Shown here: in pieces, positions 42,020 through 51,955 of the stretch
Layout of the letters: every line of letters begins with the position of its first letter
How positions within the stretch are numbered: the stretch's first letter is position 1
Notes under the pieces: model-generated
The model's input: the letters and a program-made list of their open reading frames with translations, nothing else
Told to the model about the DNA's origin: nothing
Database searches by the model: none
Translations under genes and position numbers: made by a program
From: DATBQN01 sp963799925
GTDB lineage: Bacteria > Acidobacteriota > Thermoanaerobaculia > Multivoradales > UBA5704
Direction of reading: 5' to 3'
DNA: 64,000 nucleotides
Assembly: GCA_963799925.1 (NCBI GenBank)
Contig: CAWCYZ010000001.1
Coordinates: forward strand, 1,116,001-1,180,000

Positions 42020-45000
42020 ATGCATTCGGAGGGTTTCCGCCGTTCCGCTCGCGGTCTGTGCCTCACCCTGGCGCTCGCCCTGCTGCCCCTGGCGTCGCCG
42101 CCCGCCGGCGCCGTCGTCGCGCCGCCCCGCAACCCCGACAAGACGGCCGGTGCCGCGATCGGCAACCGCGACGTGCGGGTCAACGGGCGCACCGCCATCC
42201 TCAAGGTGCTCTCGGCCAACCGCATCGACCTCGGCCGCAGCGCGGCGCGCGCCGCGGCGCAGGCGAGCGCCATCCGCCAGGGGCTGGCGCGCTTCCAGGC
42301 GGCGGCGCCGGGCGCCCAGGTCCGCCTCTCGCCGCTCCTCGGCGGACCGGAGGTCGTGCGCAGCTCCCGCGGCCCGCTCTCCGCCCCCGCCTCGGGCGCC
42401 GGGGTCGACATCGTCCGCGCCTTCCTGCACGCCCACAAGGACCTCTACGGCCTGTCGGACGCCGACGTCGACGGCCTCGCCTTCCTCGGCGAGAGCGTGA
42501 GCCGGCGCAGCGGCCTGCGCATGGTGCGCCTCGAGCAGTCGGTCGGCGGCATCCCGATCTTCCAGAGCGAGAGCCGGTTCCTCCTCGACCGCCAGGGCCG
42601 GGTGGTGCGGACCGTCGCCCAGCTCGTCCCGGACGCCGCGGCGAGCGCGCTCGCCGTCTCCCCGGCCCTCACCGCGCAGCAGGCCTTCGCCGCGGCGATG
42701 GGCTCGGTCGGCATCCACCTCGACCCCGCCAAGGTCGCCCTCGCCCCAGTTCCAGGCGCCTCCGACGCCGCGCCGCGCCGCATCCTCGCCGGCGACCCGC
42801 GGATCGCCGGGCCGGCCGGCAGCCAGCTCGTCTACTTCCCCCTCGGGCCGGGCGTGCTGGTGCCGGCCTGGAGGCAGGTCACCTTCACCAAGGGCCCGGG
42901 CGACTGGACGACGGTCGTCGACGGCGCCTCGGGCCTCGTCCTGTGGCGGAAGAACCTGCGCAGCCACGCCTCGACCCAGGAGGCGCGCTTCAGCGTCTAC
43001 ACCCAGGCGGACGGCAAGACCCCGTCGCACGACCCGGCGCCGCACGACCCCACCGACGTCGCGCCGGGCTCCGGCACCCAGTTCCCCGAGATCGCGCGGA
43101 CGACGGTCAGCATGAGCGCCGTAGAGGACACCACGGCGACGCCGGACGGCTGGATCCCGGACGGCGGCAACACCACGACCGGCAACAACACCGACACCTA
43201 CCTCGACACCGACGCCGACAACACGCCGGACGCCGGTCTGCTCGACGACAACGGCCGGCCGGTCGGCAACCTCGACGGCAGCGGCAACCTGCGCGACTTC
43301 CTGGGCACCGGCTATGCCTACACGCCCGCCCCCATGGGCGGCAACCCGGACGCCGGCACCGATCCGACCGACACCCAGTTCCGGCGCGGCTCGGTGACCC
43401 AGCTCTTCTACGACACCAACTGGTACCACGACCAGCTCTACGAGCTCGGCTTCGACGAGGCGGCGGGAAACTTCCAGACCAACAACAACGGCAAGGGCGG
43501 CGTCGCCGGCGACCCGGTCCTCGCCGAGGCGCAGGACGGCTCGGGGACCGACAACTCGAACTTCTCGACGCCGCCCGACGGCACCTCCGGCCGCATGCAG
43601 ATGTTCATCTTCGATTTCCCGACGCCCCAGCGCGACGGCAGCCTCGACGCCACGATCGTCCTCCACGAGCTCACCCATGGCGTGTCGAACCGCCTGATCG
43701 GCGACGCCAACGGCCTGATCTGGGACGTGGGCAGCGGCATGGGAGAAGGGTGGAGCGACTTCTACGCCCTGTCGCTCCTCAACCGCAGCAACGCCGACGA
43801 TCCCGACGCCGAGTATCCCGTCGGGGCGTATGCCACCTACCAGTTCCTCGGCCTGACCGACAACTACCTCTACGGCATCCGCCGCTTCCCCTACTCGACC
43901 GACCACTCGGTCAACCCGCTCACCTGGGCCGACGTCGACGACGTCACGCTCAACGTCGCCGGCGGCATCGCGGTCTCGCCGCTCAACGTCTTCCTGGCCG
44001 GCGGCGGCGGGCTCGAGGTGCACAACGTCGGGGAGGTCTGGGCCAACACCCTGTGGGGGGTGCGCAGCCGCATCATCAAGGACCCGGCGGGAGCCAACGG
44101 CGACGTGCCGACCGGCAACACCACGATGCTCCAGCTGGTCACCGACGGGCTCAAGATGACCCCCATCAACCCGAGCTTCACCGACGCCCGCGACGCCATC
44201 CTCGACGCCGACTGCGCCACCAACGCCTGCGCCAACGAGGCCTCGATCTGGGCCGGCTTCGCCGACCGCGGCCTCGGCTACAAGGCGGTCGCGCCGCTCG
44301 GCCAGGAGGGCATCCTGAGCGCCGGCGCCTTCCTCGGCGTCGGCGAGTCGTTCGCCGTCCCCTACCTGGACTTCGACACCGTCGCGGTCGACGACAGCCT
44401 GGGCAACAACAACGGCGCCATCGACCCCGGCGAGCCGATCAAGCTGACGGTCAACCTGCTGAACCCCTGGCGCAACGCCGCCAAGGGGGTGGCGGGCGCC
44501 ACCGCGACCCTCACCTCGTCGACCGCCGGCGTGACGATCCTCACCGGCGCCTCGGCCTACGGCGCCATCGCGGCGCAGGCGTCGGTCGCCGGCACGCCCT
44601 TCGTCGTCCTCGTCCCGAAGAGCGCCGCCTGCGGGCAGTCGATCCACTTCACGCTCGCCGTGGCGAGCTCGCTCGGCACCCAGAGCGTCGACTTCACCGT
44701 GCGCGTCGGCGCGGCGAGCGGCGCCGGCGCGCCGGTCACCTACAGCCGCACCATCCCCGGCGGCCTCGCCATCCCCGACGACGACCTGCGCGGCGTCACC
44801 GACAGCATGACCATCCCCGACGACCTCGAGATCCAGGACGTCGACTTCGAGGTCAACGACCTCCCCCACACCTTCACCGGCGACCTCAACATCGGGCTCA
44901 AGATGCCCAACGGCTACGGCACCGACCTCATCTACCAGCGCGGCTTCTTCACCGACGGCGACGGCGACAACTTCACCGGCACGCTGATCGACAGCAGCTC

Positions 45001-46219
45001 GAAGAACGACCTCAACCTCTCCGGCGCGGCCGACGCGCCCTTTACCGGCGACTGGCTGCCGGCCTTCAACTCGCCGATCTGGGGGCTCTTCGGGATCCCC
45101 AACCTGTTCCCCGACCCCAACGACCAGCTCGGCTACATGGACGGCCAGAGCTCGCAGGGCGTCTGGAAGGTCCACGTGGCGGACGAGGCGGAGGCCGACA
45201 TCGGCAGGCTCAACACCTGGTCGGTGATCGTCACCCCCACCGCCTTCACCTGCAGCGCCTTCGTCGGCAACGTGGCGCTCACCGCCACCAAGACGGTCGC
45301 CGGCACCTTCGCCGAAGGGGGCGCGATCACCTACACGGTGACCCTCACCAACAACGGCAGCACGGCGCAGACCGACAACCCCGGCAACGAGTTCACCGAC
45401 GTCCTCCCCCTCGGGGTCACCCTGGTGAGCGCCAGCGCCAGCTCCGGCACGGCGGCGGCCAACCCCGCGACCAACACGGTGACCTGGAACGGCGTCGTCC
45501 CGCCGCTCGGCGGCACCGTCACCCTCACCCTCCACGCCACGATCAACCCCGGCACCGCGGGCGCCACCGTCATCAACCAGGGGACGCTCTCCTTCGACGC
45601 CGACGGCAACGGCACCAACGAGGCGGCGGGCAAGACCGACGACCCCGGCACGGCGGCGGCGAACGACCCCACCGACTTCCAGGTGGCGGCGCGCGCCGTC
45701 GTCACCGGCACCAAGGCGGCGACCGGCGGGCCCTTCATGGAGGGCTCGGCGGTCACCTACACCGTCGTCCTCACCAACAGCGGCGGCCTCGCCCAGGCGG
45801 ACAATCCGGGCGACGAGTTCAGCGACGCGCTGCCCGCCGGCCTCACTCTGACCGGCGCCACCGCCACCTCCGGCGCCGTGACCCTCGACATCCCCGGCCG
45901 CACCGTGCACTGGAACGGCGCCATCGCCGCCGGCGGCAGCGTGACCCTCACCATCCACGCGAGCGTCAACGCGGGGACCACCGGCCAATCACTGCTCAAC
46001 CAGGGGAATGTCTTCTTCGACGCCGACGGCGACGGCACCAACGAGTCGTCGGCGAAGACCGACGACCCCTCGACCGCGGCGGCGGGCGATGCCACCCGCA
46101 TCGAGGTGGTGGCGGCGGTGCCGACGCTCTCGAGCCTCGGCCTCGCGGCCCTCGCCCTCCTCCTCCTCGCCTGCGGTGCCGTGACGCTCAACCGGCGCGA
46201 GCGCCGCAAGGCCGCCTGA
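42020..46219 (+). CDS. M36 (fungalysin-type) metallopeptidase with P domain, DUF11 repeats and IPTL-CTERM-like tail
   Basis: 1399 residues; the ATG follows TTGGAGGTG. In order: signal peptide; FTP propeptide region (ADVDGLAFLGESVSRRSGLR, GGIPIFQSESRFLLD); M36 catalytic domain with VLHELTHGVSNRL (His549, Glu550, His553) and GMGEGWSDFYAL supplying the third Glu. Next are a CARDB/Ig-like domain and a proprotein-convertase P domain (about 905-1080, DLNIGLKMPNGYGTDLIYQ). Two DUF11 repeats follow (TATKTVAGTFAEGGAITYTV and VTGTKAATGGPFMEGSAVTY). The tail is VPTLSSLGLAALALLLLACG then RRERRK. That resembles IPTL-CTERM sorting signals, so the protein is probably processed and anchored or released at the surface. 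It would degrade extracellular protein using zinc. Confidence 0.9.
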   Translation: MHSEGFRRSARGLCLTLALALLPLASPPAGAVVAPPRNPDKTAGAAIGNRDVRVNGRTAILKVLSANRIDLGRSAARAAAQASAIRQGLARFQAAAPGAQVRLSPLLGGPEVVRSSRGPLSAPASGAGVDIVRAFLHAHKDLYGLSDADVDGLAFLGESVSRRSGLRMVRLEQSVGGIPIFQSESRFLLDRQGRVVRTVAQLVPDAAASALAVSPALTAQQAFAAAMGSVGIHLDPAKVALAPVPGASDAAPRRILAGDPRIAGPAGSQLVYFPLGPGVLVPAWRQVTFTKGPGDWTTVVDGASGLVLWRKNLRSHASTQEARFSVYTQADGKTPSHDPAPHDPTDVAPGSGTQFPEIARTTVSMSAVEDTTATPDGWIPDGGNTTTGNNTDTYLDTDADNTPDAGLLDDNGRPVGNLDGSGNLRDFLGTGYAYTPAPMGGNPDAGTDPTDTQFRRGSVTQLFYDTNWYHDQLYELGFDEAAGNFQTNNNGKGGVAGDPVLAEAQDGSGTDNSNFSTPPDGTSGRMQMFIFDFPTPQRDGSLDATIVLHELTHGVSNRLIGDANGLIWDVGSGMGEGWSDFYALSLLNRSNADDPDAEYPVGAYATYQFLGLTDNYLYGIRRFPYSTDHSVNPLTWADVDDVTLNVAGGIAVSPLNVFLAGGGGLEVHNVGEVWANTLWGVRSRIIKDPAGANGDVPTGNTTMLQLVTDGLKMTPINPSFTDARDAILDADCATNACANEASIWAGFADRGLGYKAVAPLGQEGILSAGAFLGVGESFAVPYLDFDTVAVDDSLGNNNGAIDPGEPIKLTVNLLNPWRNAAKGVAGATATLTSSTAGVTILTGASAYGAIAAQASVAGTPFVVLVPKSAACGQSIHFTLAVASSLGTQSVDFTVRVGAASGAGAPVTYSRTIPGGLAIPDDDLRGVTDSMTIPDDLEIQDVDFEVNDLPHTFTGDLNIGLKMPNGYGTDLIYQRGFFTDGDGDNFTGTLIDSSSKNDLNLSGAADAPFTGDWLPAFNSPIWGLFGIPNLFPDPNDQLGYMDGQSSQGVWKVHVADEAEADIGRLNTWSVIVTPTAFTCSAFVGNVALTATKTVAGTFAEGGAITYTVTLTNNGSTAQTDNPGNEFTDVLPLGVTLVSASASSGTAAANPATNTVTWNGVVPPLGGTVTLTLHATINPGTAGATVINQGTLSFDADGNGTNEAAGKTDDPGTAAANDPTDFQVAARAVVTGTKAATGGPFMEGSAVTYTVVLTNSGGLAQADNPGDEFSDALPAGLTLTGATATSGAVTLDIPGRTVHWNGAIAAGGSVTLTIHASVNAGTTGQSLLNQGNVFFDADGDGTNESSAKTDDPSTAAAGDATRIEVVAAVPTLSSLGLAALALLLLACGAVTLNRRERRKAA

Positions 46220-46226
46220 CATCTCC

Positions 46227-46260
46227 GGCCGGGAGGGCGCGCCAGCGCGTCCTCCCGGCC
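46227..46260. terminator. Strong hairpin between convergent genes
   Basis: GGCCGGGAGG pairs with CCTCCCGGCC, and GCGCGC/GCGC pair inside. TCCTTT follows on the plus strand. It lies eight bases after the M36 stop and can also serve the minus-strand DUF5996 gene. Confidence 0.65.
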
Positions 46261-46305
46261 TCCTTTACCCTCTCTCCAGCAGGAAACGCGGACAGGATCG
46301 GCGGC

Positions 46306-47242
46306 TCAGCTCGGCCGTTCGAGCGCCCGGCGGTCCCAGGCGGCGAGGCCCGCCGCGGCCTCGTAGGTGCTCTGCAGGAAGTCGAGCACCGCCGCCGCGG
46401 GGTCGGGCGCGGCGCGCGCCGCGTCGTAGGGGAGGAAGAACTCCCCCATCTCGCGCCCGTAGAAGGCGCCCGCCGGGCGGACGGGCTGGTCGCCGAAGCC
46501 CGCCGGTATCGGGTAGGCGTAGGAGTAGAACGCCGGCTGCGGCGAGGCCGGCCCGCCCGGCCAGAAGCCGGCGCTCGACACCTCGTGCGAGTAGGCCTCG
46601 CGCATCACCCAGTCGCCGACGTGCGGCGCGCCGCCCGGGTGCGGCGGCGCCGTGCGGCCCGAGAAGCGGGTGACGGCGAGGTCGAAGCTCCCCCAGAAGA
46701 AGTGCACCGGGCTCGCCTTGCCGACGAACCGCGCGCGGAAGACCTTGAAGATCCGGTCGGCGTGGACGAGAGCCCGCCAGAACCGCTCGACCGCCTCGCC
46801 GTCGTAGGACGCGTGGACGTGGTCCTCGGCGAACGGCAGCGCGTCCGCGAGCTCGACGGGCACCGGCCAGATGTCCGCCGCGACCCCCAGCGCCGCGAGG
46901 GCGCTCCGGTACTCGGCATAGAAGTCGGCGACGCTCCGCGGCGCCGAGCCGCAGCGCGCGCCGCCCGCCCTCGCTGGTGCGGAGCGCCAGCTCGCGGGCG
47001 AGGAAATCGAACTCGGCCTCGACCAGCCGCCCGCCGCCGTACGGCATCGCCGAGGTCGTCAGGCCGCGGGCGCTCACGTAGAGCGGCACCTCCCACCAGT
47101 GGTTCAGCCGCGGCTCGAGCGCCAGGCGCGTCTTGCCGACGATCTGCGTCCAGCGGTGGAGCGTGGCGCAGGTGTCCTGCCAGTCGGGGTACGGGATGGC
47201 GGGCCAGGCGCCCGCGGGGTCGTCGGGTGGGGTCGGCGGCAT
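46306..47242 (-). pseudogene. DUF5996 family protein, apparent frameshift
   Basis: The start at 47242 has AGGAGG six bases upstream. N-terminal part: WPAIPYPDWQDTCATLHRWT, VGKTRLALEPRLNHWWEVPL and YVSARGLTTSAMPYG. Near 46957-46965 the sense shifts to the +1 frame, which reads RSVADFYAEYRSALAALGV, then VHFFWGSFDLAVTRFSGR, EAYSHEVSSAGFWPG and FLQSTYEAAAGLAAWDRRAL. Both halves fit the DUF5996 pattern (about 310 residues, function unknown), so a single indel splits one gene. The catalytic-looking conserved His and Trp residues are present in both halves, which points to a very recent lesion or a sequence error. Confidence 0.8.
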
Positions 47243-47354
47243 GGCGGTCCTCCTGCAGCGGATGGTACGACGGCCGGCGGTGCACCGGCGCCGGTGAATC
47301 TCGCGTCGAGAAGCTCGGGGCTGCTCCGCTGGCAGGCTCGGCTCGACGCCGGCC

Positions 47355-49169
47355 CTATCTCCGCTTCGCCTCCAGCTCCGTCCAGCGGTCGTAGAGCCGC
47401 TCGACCTCGGCGCGGGCGGTTTCGAGGGCGGCGCAGCGGTCGCGGAGGCCGGCGGCGTCGCTGGCGATGGCGGGGTCCTCGACGGCGGCCTGACAGCCGG
47501 CCAGGGCCTCTTCGGCGGCGAGGATGTCGGCTTCCATGCGCTCCCATTCCTGCTGCTCGCGGTAGGTGAGGCGCTTGGCCGGCTTGGCGGCGGGGCTCGC
47601 CGCGGTCTCCGTGCGGGCGGGCTTCGGGGCGCTCGGGCGGACGGCCGCGGCCCGGCGGTGCTCCTCCCACTGCCCGGTGTCGGCGAAGAGCTGCGCGCCG
47701 CCACGGCCGTCGAGGGAGAGGATCGCGGTGCAGACGCGGTCGAGCAGGTAGCGGTCGTGGGTCACCAGGACGAGCCCGCCGGGGAACTCGAGGAGGCTCT
47801 CCTCGAGCACCTCGAGGGTCGCGATGTCGAGGTCGTTCGTCGGCTCGTCCAAGATCAGCAGGTCGGCCGGCTGCAGCATGAGGCGGGCGATCAGGATGCG
47901 CGCCTGCTCGCCGCCCGAGAGCCGGGAGACCGGGGTGTCGAGCTGCTCCGGGCGGAAGAGGAACCGCTTCGCCCAGGCGGCGACGTGGATCGAGCGGCCC
48001 TGATAGAGGACCGAGTCCGCCTCCGGCGCGAGAGCCCGCCGCAGGGTCACCCCGCGGTCGAGGTTCTCGCGCCCCTGCTCGAAGAGGACGGTCTTCAAGA
48101 ACGGCGCGCGCTCGATCTCGCCGGCGTCGGGCGCCAGCGTGCCGGCGAGGATCGAGAGGAGGGTCGTCTTGCCGCTGCCGTTGGCGCCCAGCACCCCGAG
48201 CCGGGTGCCCGGCCGGATCAGCAGGTCGACGCCGGCGAGCACCGGGCGCCCGTCGAACGACTTCGCGATGCCGCGGATCTGCAGGAGCCGCTTCGTCTTG
48301 CGGCCCGAGGCGGCGAAGTCGATGCCGGCGGTGCCCTCGACCGCGCGGTCCTTGAGGTCGTCGAGCTCGCCCAGCAGCCGGTGGGCCTCGTCGATCCGCG
48401 CCTTCGCCTTGGTGGCGCGGGCCTTGGGACCGCGGCGCAGCCACTCGACCTCGCGGCGGGCGCGGTTGGCGAGCGACTCCTGGTACTCGGCCTGGTTCTT
48501 CCGCACCTGATCCCGCTGGTCGAGGAGGTCGCTGTAGGTGCCGTCCACCTGCAGCAGGCCCTCGGCATAGCTGCGGTCCAGCTCGAGCATGCGGCGCGCC
48601 ACGTTCTCGAGGAAGTAGCGGTCGTGGCTGACCACGACATAGGCGAGCGGCTCGCCGGCGAGGAGCTCCTCGAGCGCCAGGATGCCCTCGAGGTCGAGGT
48701 GGTTGGTCGGCTCGTCCATGAGGAGGACAGCGGGCGAGAGGACCAGCTCGCGGGCGATCGCCAGGCGCTTGTTCCAGCCGCCGGACAACGTCCCCACCGC
48801 CTGCCGCGGATCGCGGAAGCCCATGCGGCCGAGGACCACGGCGGCGCGGGTCGACTTCTCGAAGTCCTCGAGCGGCGAGCCGGCCAGGGCGTCGACCAGC
48901 ACCTCCTCGGCCGCGCGCTCGGGCGGGAAGACGGGGTCCTGCGGAACGTAGCCGATGACGGTTCCCTTGCGCAGCGAGCGGCTGCCGGCGTCCGGCTCCT
49001 CGAGCCCGGCGAGGATCTTCAGGAGCGTCGACTTGCCCGAGCCGTTCGGGCCGACGAGTCCCACCCGGTCGCCCTCGGCGAGGCCGAAGGTCAGGCGCTC
49101 GAAGAGCGGCCGGGCGCCGAACTGCTTCGACACCGCTTCACAGGAGAGGAGGGGGGGACGGGAGCTCAT
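47355..49169 (-). CDS. uup: ABC-F ATPase, Uup type
   Basis: 604 residues with no membrane segments. Two ABC cassettes are present: Walker A GPNGSGKSTLLKILAG and GANGSGKTTLLSILAG, signatures LSGGWNKRLAIAR and LSGGEQARILIAR, Walker B VLLMDEPTNHLDL and LLILDEPTNDLDI. A basic inter-domain linker lies around residues 225-280 (RREVEWLRRGPKARATKAKA). The C-terminal domain KRLTYREQQEWERME starts a coiled coil, as in Uup. Uup proteins act on ribosomes and on DNA structures. The gene is monocistronic by spacing, 138 bases after MscS on the same strand. Confidence 0.9.
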   Translation of the reverse strand: MSSRPPLLSCEAVSKQFGARPLFERLTFGLAEGDRVGLVGPNGSGKSTLLKILAGLEEPDAGSRSLRKGTVIGYVPQDPVFPPERAAEEVLVDALAGSPLEDFEKSTRAAVVLGRMGFRDPRQAVGTLSGGWNKRLAIARELVLSPAVLLMDEPTNHLDLEGILALEELLAGEPLAYVVVSHDRYFLENVARRMLELDRSYAEGLLQVDGTYSDLLDQRDQVRKNQAEYQESLANRARREVEWLRRGPKARATKAKARIDEAHRLLGELDDLKDRAVEGTAGIDFAASGRKTKRLLQIRGIAKSFDGRPVLAGVDLLIRPGTRLGVLGANGSGKTTLLSILAGTLAPDAGEIERAPFLKTVLFEQGRENLDRGVTLRRALAPEADSVLYQGRSIHVAAWAKRFLFRPEQLDTPVSRLSGGEQARILIARLMLQPADLLILDEPTNDLDIATLEVLEESLLEFPGGLVLVTHDRYLLDRVCTAILSLDGRGGAQLFADTGQWEEHRRAAAVRPSAPKPARTETAASPAAKPAKRLTYREQQEWERMEADILAAEEALAGCQAAVEDPAIASDAAGLRDRCAALETARAEVERLYDRWTELEAKRR

Positions 49170-49307
49170 GCGGAAGGGAGGAGAACGGACCGGCGACGGC
49201 GGCCAGCGGCCCGGCGATTATACCGGGTGATGCCGATGATGCCGCGGTGACGACGATGACGCCGGTCACCGCCCGCCGATCCCGCCGCGATCCGCGACGC
49301 ACGGGCG

Positions 49308-50324
49308 CTAGGAGGCGGCTGGTTCCGAGCCGGACGGCCGGGGCGCCGGCTCGCCCTCTTCCTTCCCCTGCCGCTCCGCCCGCGCCAGCAGCGCTCCGGC
49401 GATGCTCCGCGGGCGCGGCACCTCGCCGTTGCCGGCCGGCCAGCCCTCGCGCTGCCTGGCGCGGTCGCCGTCGCTCTCGTCGGTCTGGTCGTGGAAGAGG
49501 ATGGTGCGGGTCTCGAAGGGCAGGTCGATGCCGTTCTCGACCAGGGTCTTCTTGATCGCCTCGAGCACCTTGCTCCGCGCCACCGTCTCCTCGGAGCGGC
49601 GCGGCGGGTGGATCCACCAGCGCGCCCGCAGGTCGACCGTGCTCGACCCGAGGCCCACCAGGAGCACCTCCGGCGCGGGGTCGTCGAGCACCTCCTCGAC
49701 GCCCCGCATGGCCTGGAGCATCAGCTCCTTGGCGCGGCCCATGTCGTCGCCGTAGCCGATCCCCACGTCCTCCTGCAGGCGGCGGTTCTCGTAGGCGGTG
49801 TTGACGGTCACCGATTTGGTGAACAGCTCGGCGTTGGGGATGACGATCCGCCGGCCGTCGTAGGTGCGGATCATCGTCGCCCGCGCCTGGATGTCCTCGA
49901 CGATCCCCTCGTACTCGCCGAAGCGGATCTGGTCCTCGATGCGGAACGGCTGGGTGAGGAGGAGCAGGAGGCCGGCCAAGAAGTTCTGCAGGATCTCGCG
50001 GAAGGCGAAGCCGACGGCGACGCTGCTGATCCCGAGGAGCTGGACGAGCTGCGCGGGCTGGAAGCTCGGCAGCGCGATGACCATCGCGATCAGCAGCCCC
50101 ATGATGAGGATCAGGCCGTGCACCACCCGCCCGAGGACCATGCTGAGGTAGGCGTGGCGCGACTTGCGGTGGGAGAGCCGCGTCACCACCGAGCGGATCA
50201 CCCGGCCGACGAGGTAGAAGAGGCCGAAGACGACGAGCGCCAGGATGAGATGCGGCAGCCGCGCATAGAAGCTCGCCGCCATCTGGTGCAGCGAGCGCCA
50301 GGCCTGGAACATTTCGGACGACAT
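49308..50324 (-). CDS. MscS family mechanosensitive ion channel
   Basis: 338 residues. Three N-terminal helices (LILALVVFGLFYLVGRVI; VHGLILIMGLLIAMVIAL; ISSVAVGFAFREILQNFLAG, the pore helix TM3). The beta domain follows with FRIEDQIRFGEYEGIVEDI, TYDGRRIVIPNAELF and VGIGYGDDMGRAKELML. This is the standard MscS core, which opens on membrane tension to relieve osmotic shock. The C-terminal 60 residues are a variable charged tail. Confidence 0.9.
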   Translation of the reverse strand: MSSEMFQAWRSLHQMAASFYARLPHLILALVVFGLFYLVGRVIRSVVTRLSHRKSRHAYLSMVLGRVVHGLILIMGLLIAMVIALPSFQPAQLVQLLGISSVAVGFAFREILQNFLAGLLLLLTQPFRIEDQIRFGEYEGIVEDIQARATMIRTYDGRRIVIPNAELFTKSVTVNTAYENRRLQEDVGIGYGDDMGRAKELMLQAMRGVEEVLDDPAPEVLLVGLGSSTVDLRARWWIHPPRRSEETVARSKVLEAIKKTLVENGIDLPFETRTILFHDQTDESDGDRARQREGWPAGNGEVPRPRSIAGALLARAERQGKEEGEPAPRPSGSEPAAS

Positions 50325-50447
50325 CCTCGCCCCTCCTCGCCCGGCGCTCTTGCAAGCTTCGTGCGGATGGGCGCGGGAGCGCCGAATCGAGGCCGTCGTC
50401 TGGGCGCCGCAGCGGCTGGGGTGACCGGCCGCCTCCGCGTCAGGCGG

Positions 50448-50807
50448 TCAGGCCGCCGCGGCGCTCCGCCCCCTGGCGACGTGGCGCTGGGTCGCATAGC
50501 CGACGATGACCCCGAGGAGACCGCCGGGGAGCATCATCTGCCAGTAGTAGCCGTTGCCGGGCATGGCGGCGACGAGGTAGGCGAGGAAGGCGCCGACCGC
50601 GAGGCCGAAGGCGATGCCCCAGGCGAGCGAATGGACCTTCTGCGCGAACCAGCCGATGAGGATGCCGGCGACGAGGCCCTTGAACGTCGAGCCGACGACG
50701 ATGCCGACGATCTGCGGCCGCACCTGCGGCGCCGAGAGCAGGGCCGAGAGGCCGTCGAAGATGCCCAGGAACCCGCCGAGCAGCAGGCCGAAGACTGGCT
50801 TGTTCAT
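50448..50807 (-). CDS. Small membrane protein with Gly-rich helices
   Basis: 119 residues in three or four helices: VFGLLLGGFLGIFDGLSAL, IVGIVVGSTFKGLVAGILIG, AWGIAFGLAVGAFLAYLVAA and LLGVIVGYATQRH. Repeated Gly-x3-Gly packing gives internal pseudo-symmetry. The family is one I recognise only as an uncharacterised membrane protein. GAGAACGC precedes the ATG. The neighbours on the same strand are MscS downstream and the kinase upstream, with no clear operon. Confidence 0.7.
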   Translation of the reverse strand: MNKPVFGLLLGGFLGIFDGLSALLSAPQVRPQIVGIVVGSTFKGLVAGILIGWFAQKVHSLAWGIAFGLAVGAFLAYLVAAMPGNGYYWQMMLPGGLLGVIVGYATQRHVARGRSAAAA

Positions 50808-50926
50808 CGCGTTCTCCCTTATCCATAAGAAGGCGCGCGCCGGAGGAGCCCGGAGCGCCGGAGCGGCCGATCTCGATCGATCTCGCTCGACCTCGCCCTA
50901 TCTCTACAACGGCCGCGCCGCGTCCT

Positions 50927-51955
50927 TTAACGCCCCGTCCAGAAGAGCAGGACCGCGCGCGCCAGGAGATAGGTGAGGACGAGGAGGATCGGCGTGCGAT
51001 AGCGGGCGAACAGCCGGCCGGCGCGCTCGAGCGGCCCCTCGCGGTGGGCGGTGACGGCGGCGCCCTCGAGATAACGGCGGAGGTCCGCGGCGAGCTCCTC
51101 GGCGCCGGCGTAGCGGTCCTCCTGGCGCGGCGCCGTCGCCCGGCGGACGATCGCCGCGAGCGGCCTCGGGATCTCCCCCGGCGCCGTCCGCGCGGCGAGC
51201 GCCGCGAGGATCGCCCCCAGGCCGTAGACGTCGGTCCGCTCGGTCGTGCGGTCGATCTCGCCGCGCTCCTGCTCCGGCGCCATGAAGCCGGGGGTGCCGA
51301 GGACGGTGCCGGCGGCGGTCGCACCCTCGGCGCTCGGCGCCGGCACGTCCGCGGCCGGCCGCCCGGCGGGCCGGCCGCCCGCGCCGTCCGGCTCGTCATC
51401 CGTCGGCCCATAGAGCTTGGCGATGCCCCAGTCGAGCACCAGCACCTCGCCGAACGGACCGACCATGACATTGGCGGGCTTGAGGTCGCGATGGAGGACG
51501 CCGTGGGCGTGGGCGAAGGCGACCGTCTCGCAGATGCGCTCGAAGGCGCGCAGGGCCGCGGGGAGCGACGCCGTCGCGGCCCAGGCGTCGAGCCGGCTGC
51601 CGCGCACCCGCCGCATGGCGTAGAACGCCCGCCCGTCCGGCAGCACCCCCGCCTCGTGGACGGGGACGATCCCCGGGTGCTCCAGCCGGGCGAGGACGCG
51701 CGCCTCCCGCGCCAGCCGCTCGGCGCCGTCGCCCGCCTCCCGCGCGCCGCCCGCGGCCCAGGGCTCCGGGAGATCGAGGACCTTCAGGGCCACCTCCCGC
51801 CCGAGATCGCGGTCGCGGGCGAGATAGACCGTCGCCATGCCGCCGCGCCCGAGGGGCGTCTGCGCAGTCACCAGCTCGTAGCGGGTGGCGGAGAGGTCGG
51901 GGGCGGCCGCCGCCTCGCGCAGGCGGCGGAGCGCCGGGTCGGCGAGCCAGGTCAC
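50927..51955 (-). CDS. Ser/Thr protein kinase with C-terminal membrane anchor
   Basis: 342 residues from a GTG that overlaps the sigma-factor stop by four bases (GTGA). Hanks motifs: LGRGGMATVYLARD (Gly loop), EVALKVLDL (Lys), HGVLHRDLKPANVMV (catalytic loop), VLVLDWGIAKLYG (DWG where DFG is usual), GTPGFMAPEQ and TDVYGLGAILAAL. The activation segment carries a Pro/Ala-rich insert of about 35 residues. A short tail ends in a membrane helix (TPILLVLTYLLARAVLLF) with no extracellular sensor. Direct coupling to a sigma-factor gene suggests that the kinase controls, or is controlled with, that sigma factor. Confidence 0.88.
   Translation of the reverse strand: MTWLADPALRRLREAAAAPDLSATRYELVTAQTPLGRGGMATVYLARDRDLGREVALKVLDLPEPWAAGGAREAGDGAERLAREARVLARLEHPGIVPVHEAGVLPDGRAFYAMRRVRGSRLDAWAATASLPAALRAFERICETVAFAHAHGVLHRDLKPANVMVGPFGEVLVLDWGIAKLYGPTDDEPDGAGGRPAGRPAADVPAPSAEGATAAGTVLGTPGFMAPEQERGEIDRTTERTDVYGLGAILAALAARTAPGEIPRPLAAIVRRATAPRQEDRYAGAEELAADLRRYLEGAAVTAHREGPLERAGRLFARYRTPILLVLTYLLARAVLLFWTGR

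Noticed and set aside
41681..45988. A 1,400-residue minus-strand frame opposite the M36 gene
   Set aside because: It is Gly/Arg/Val-rich low-complexity without motifs. The plus frame has a signal peptide, HELTH and recognisable domains.
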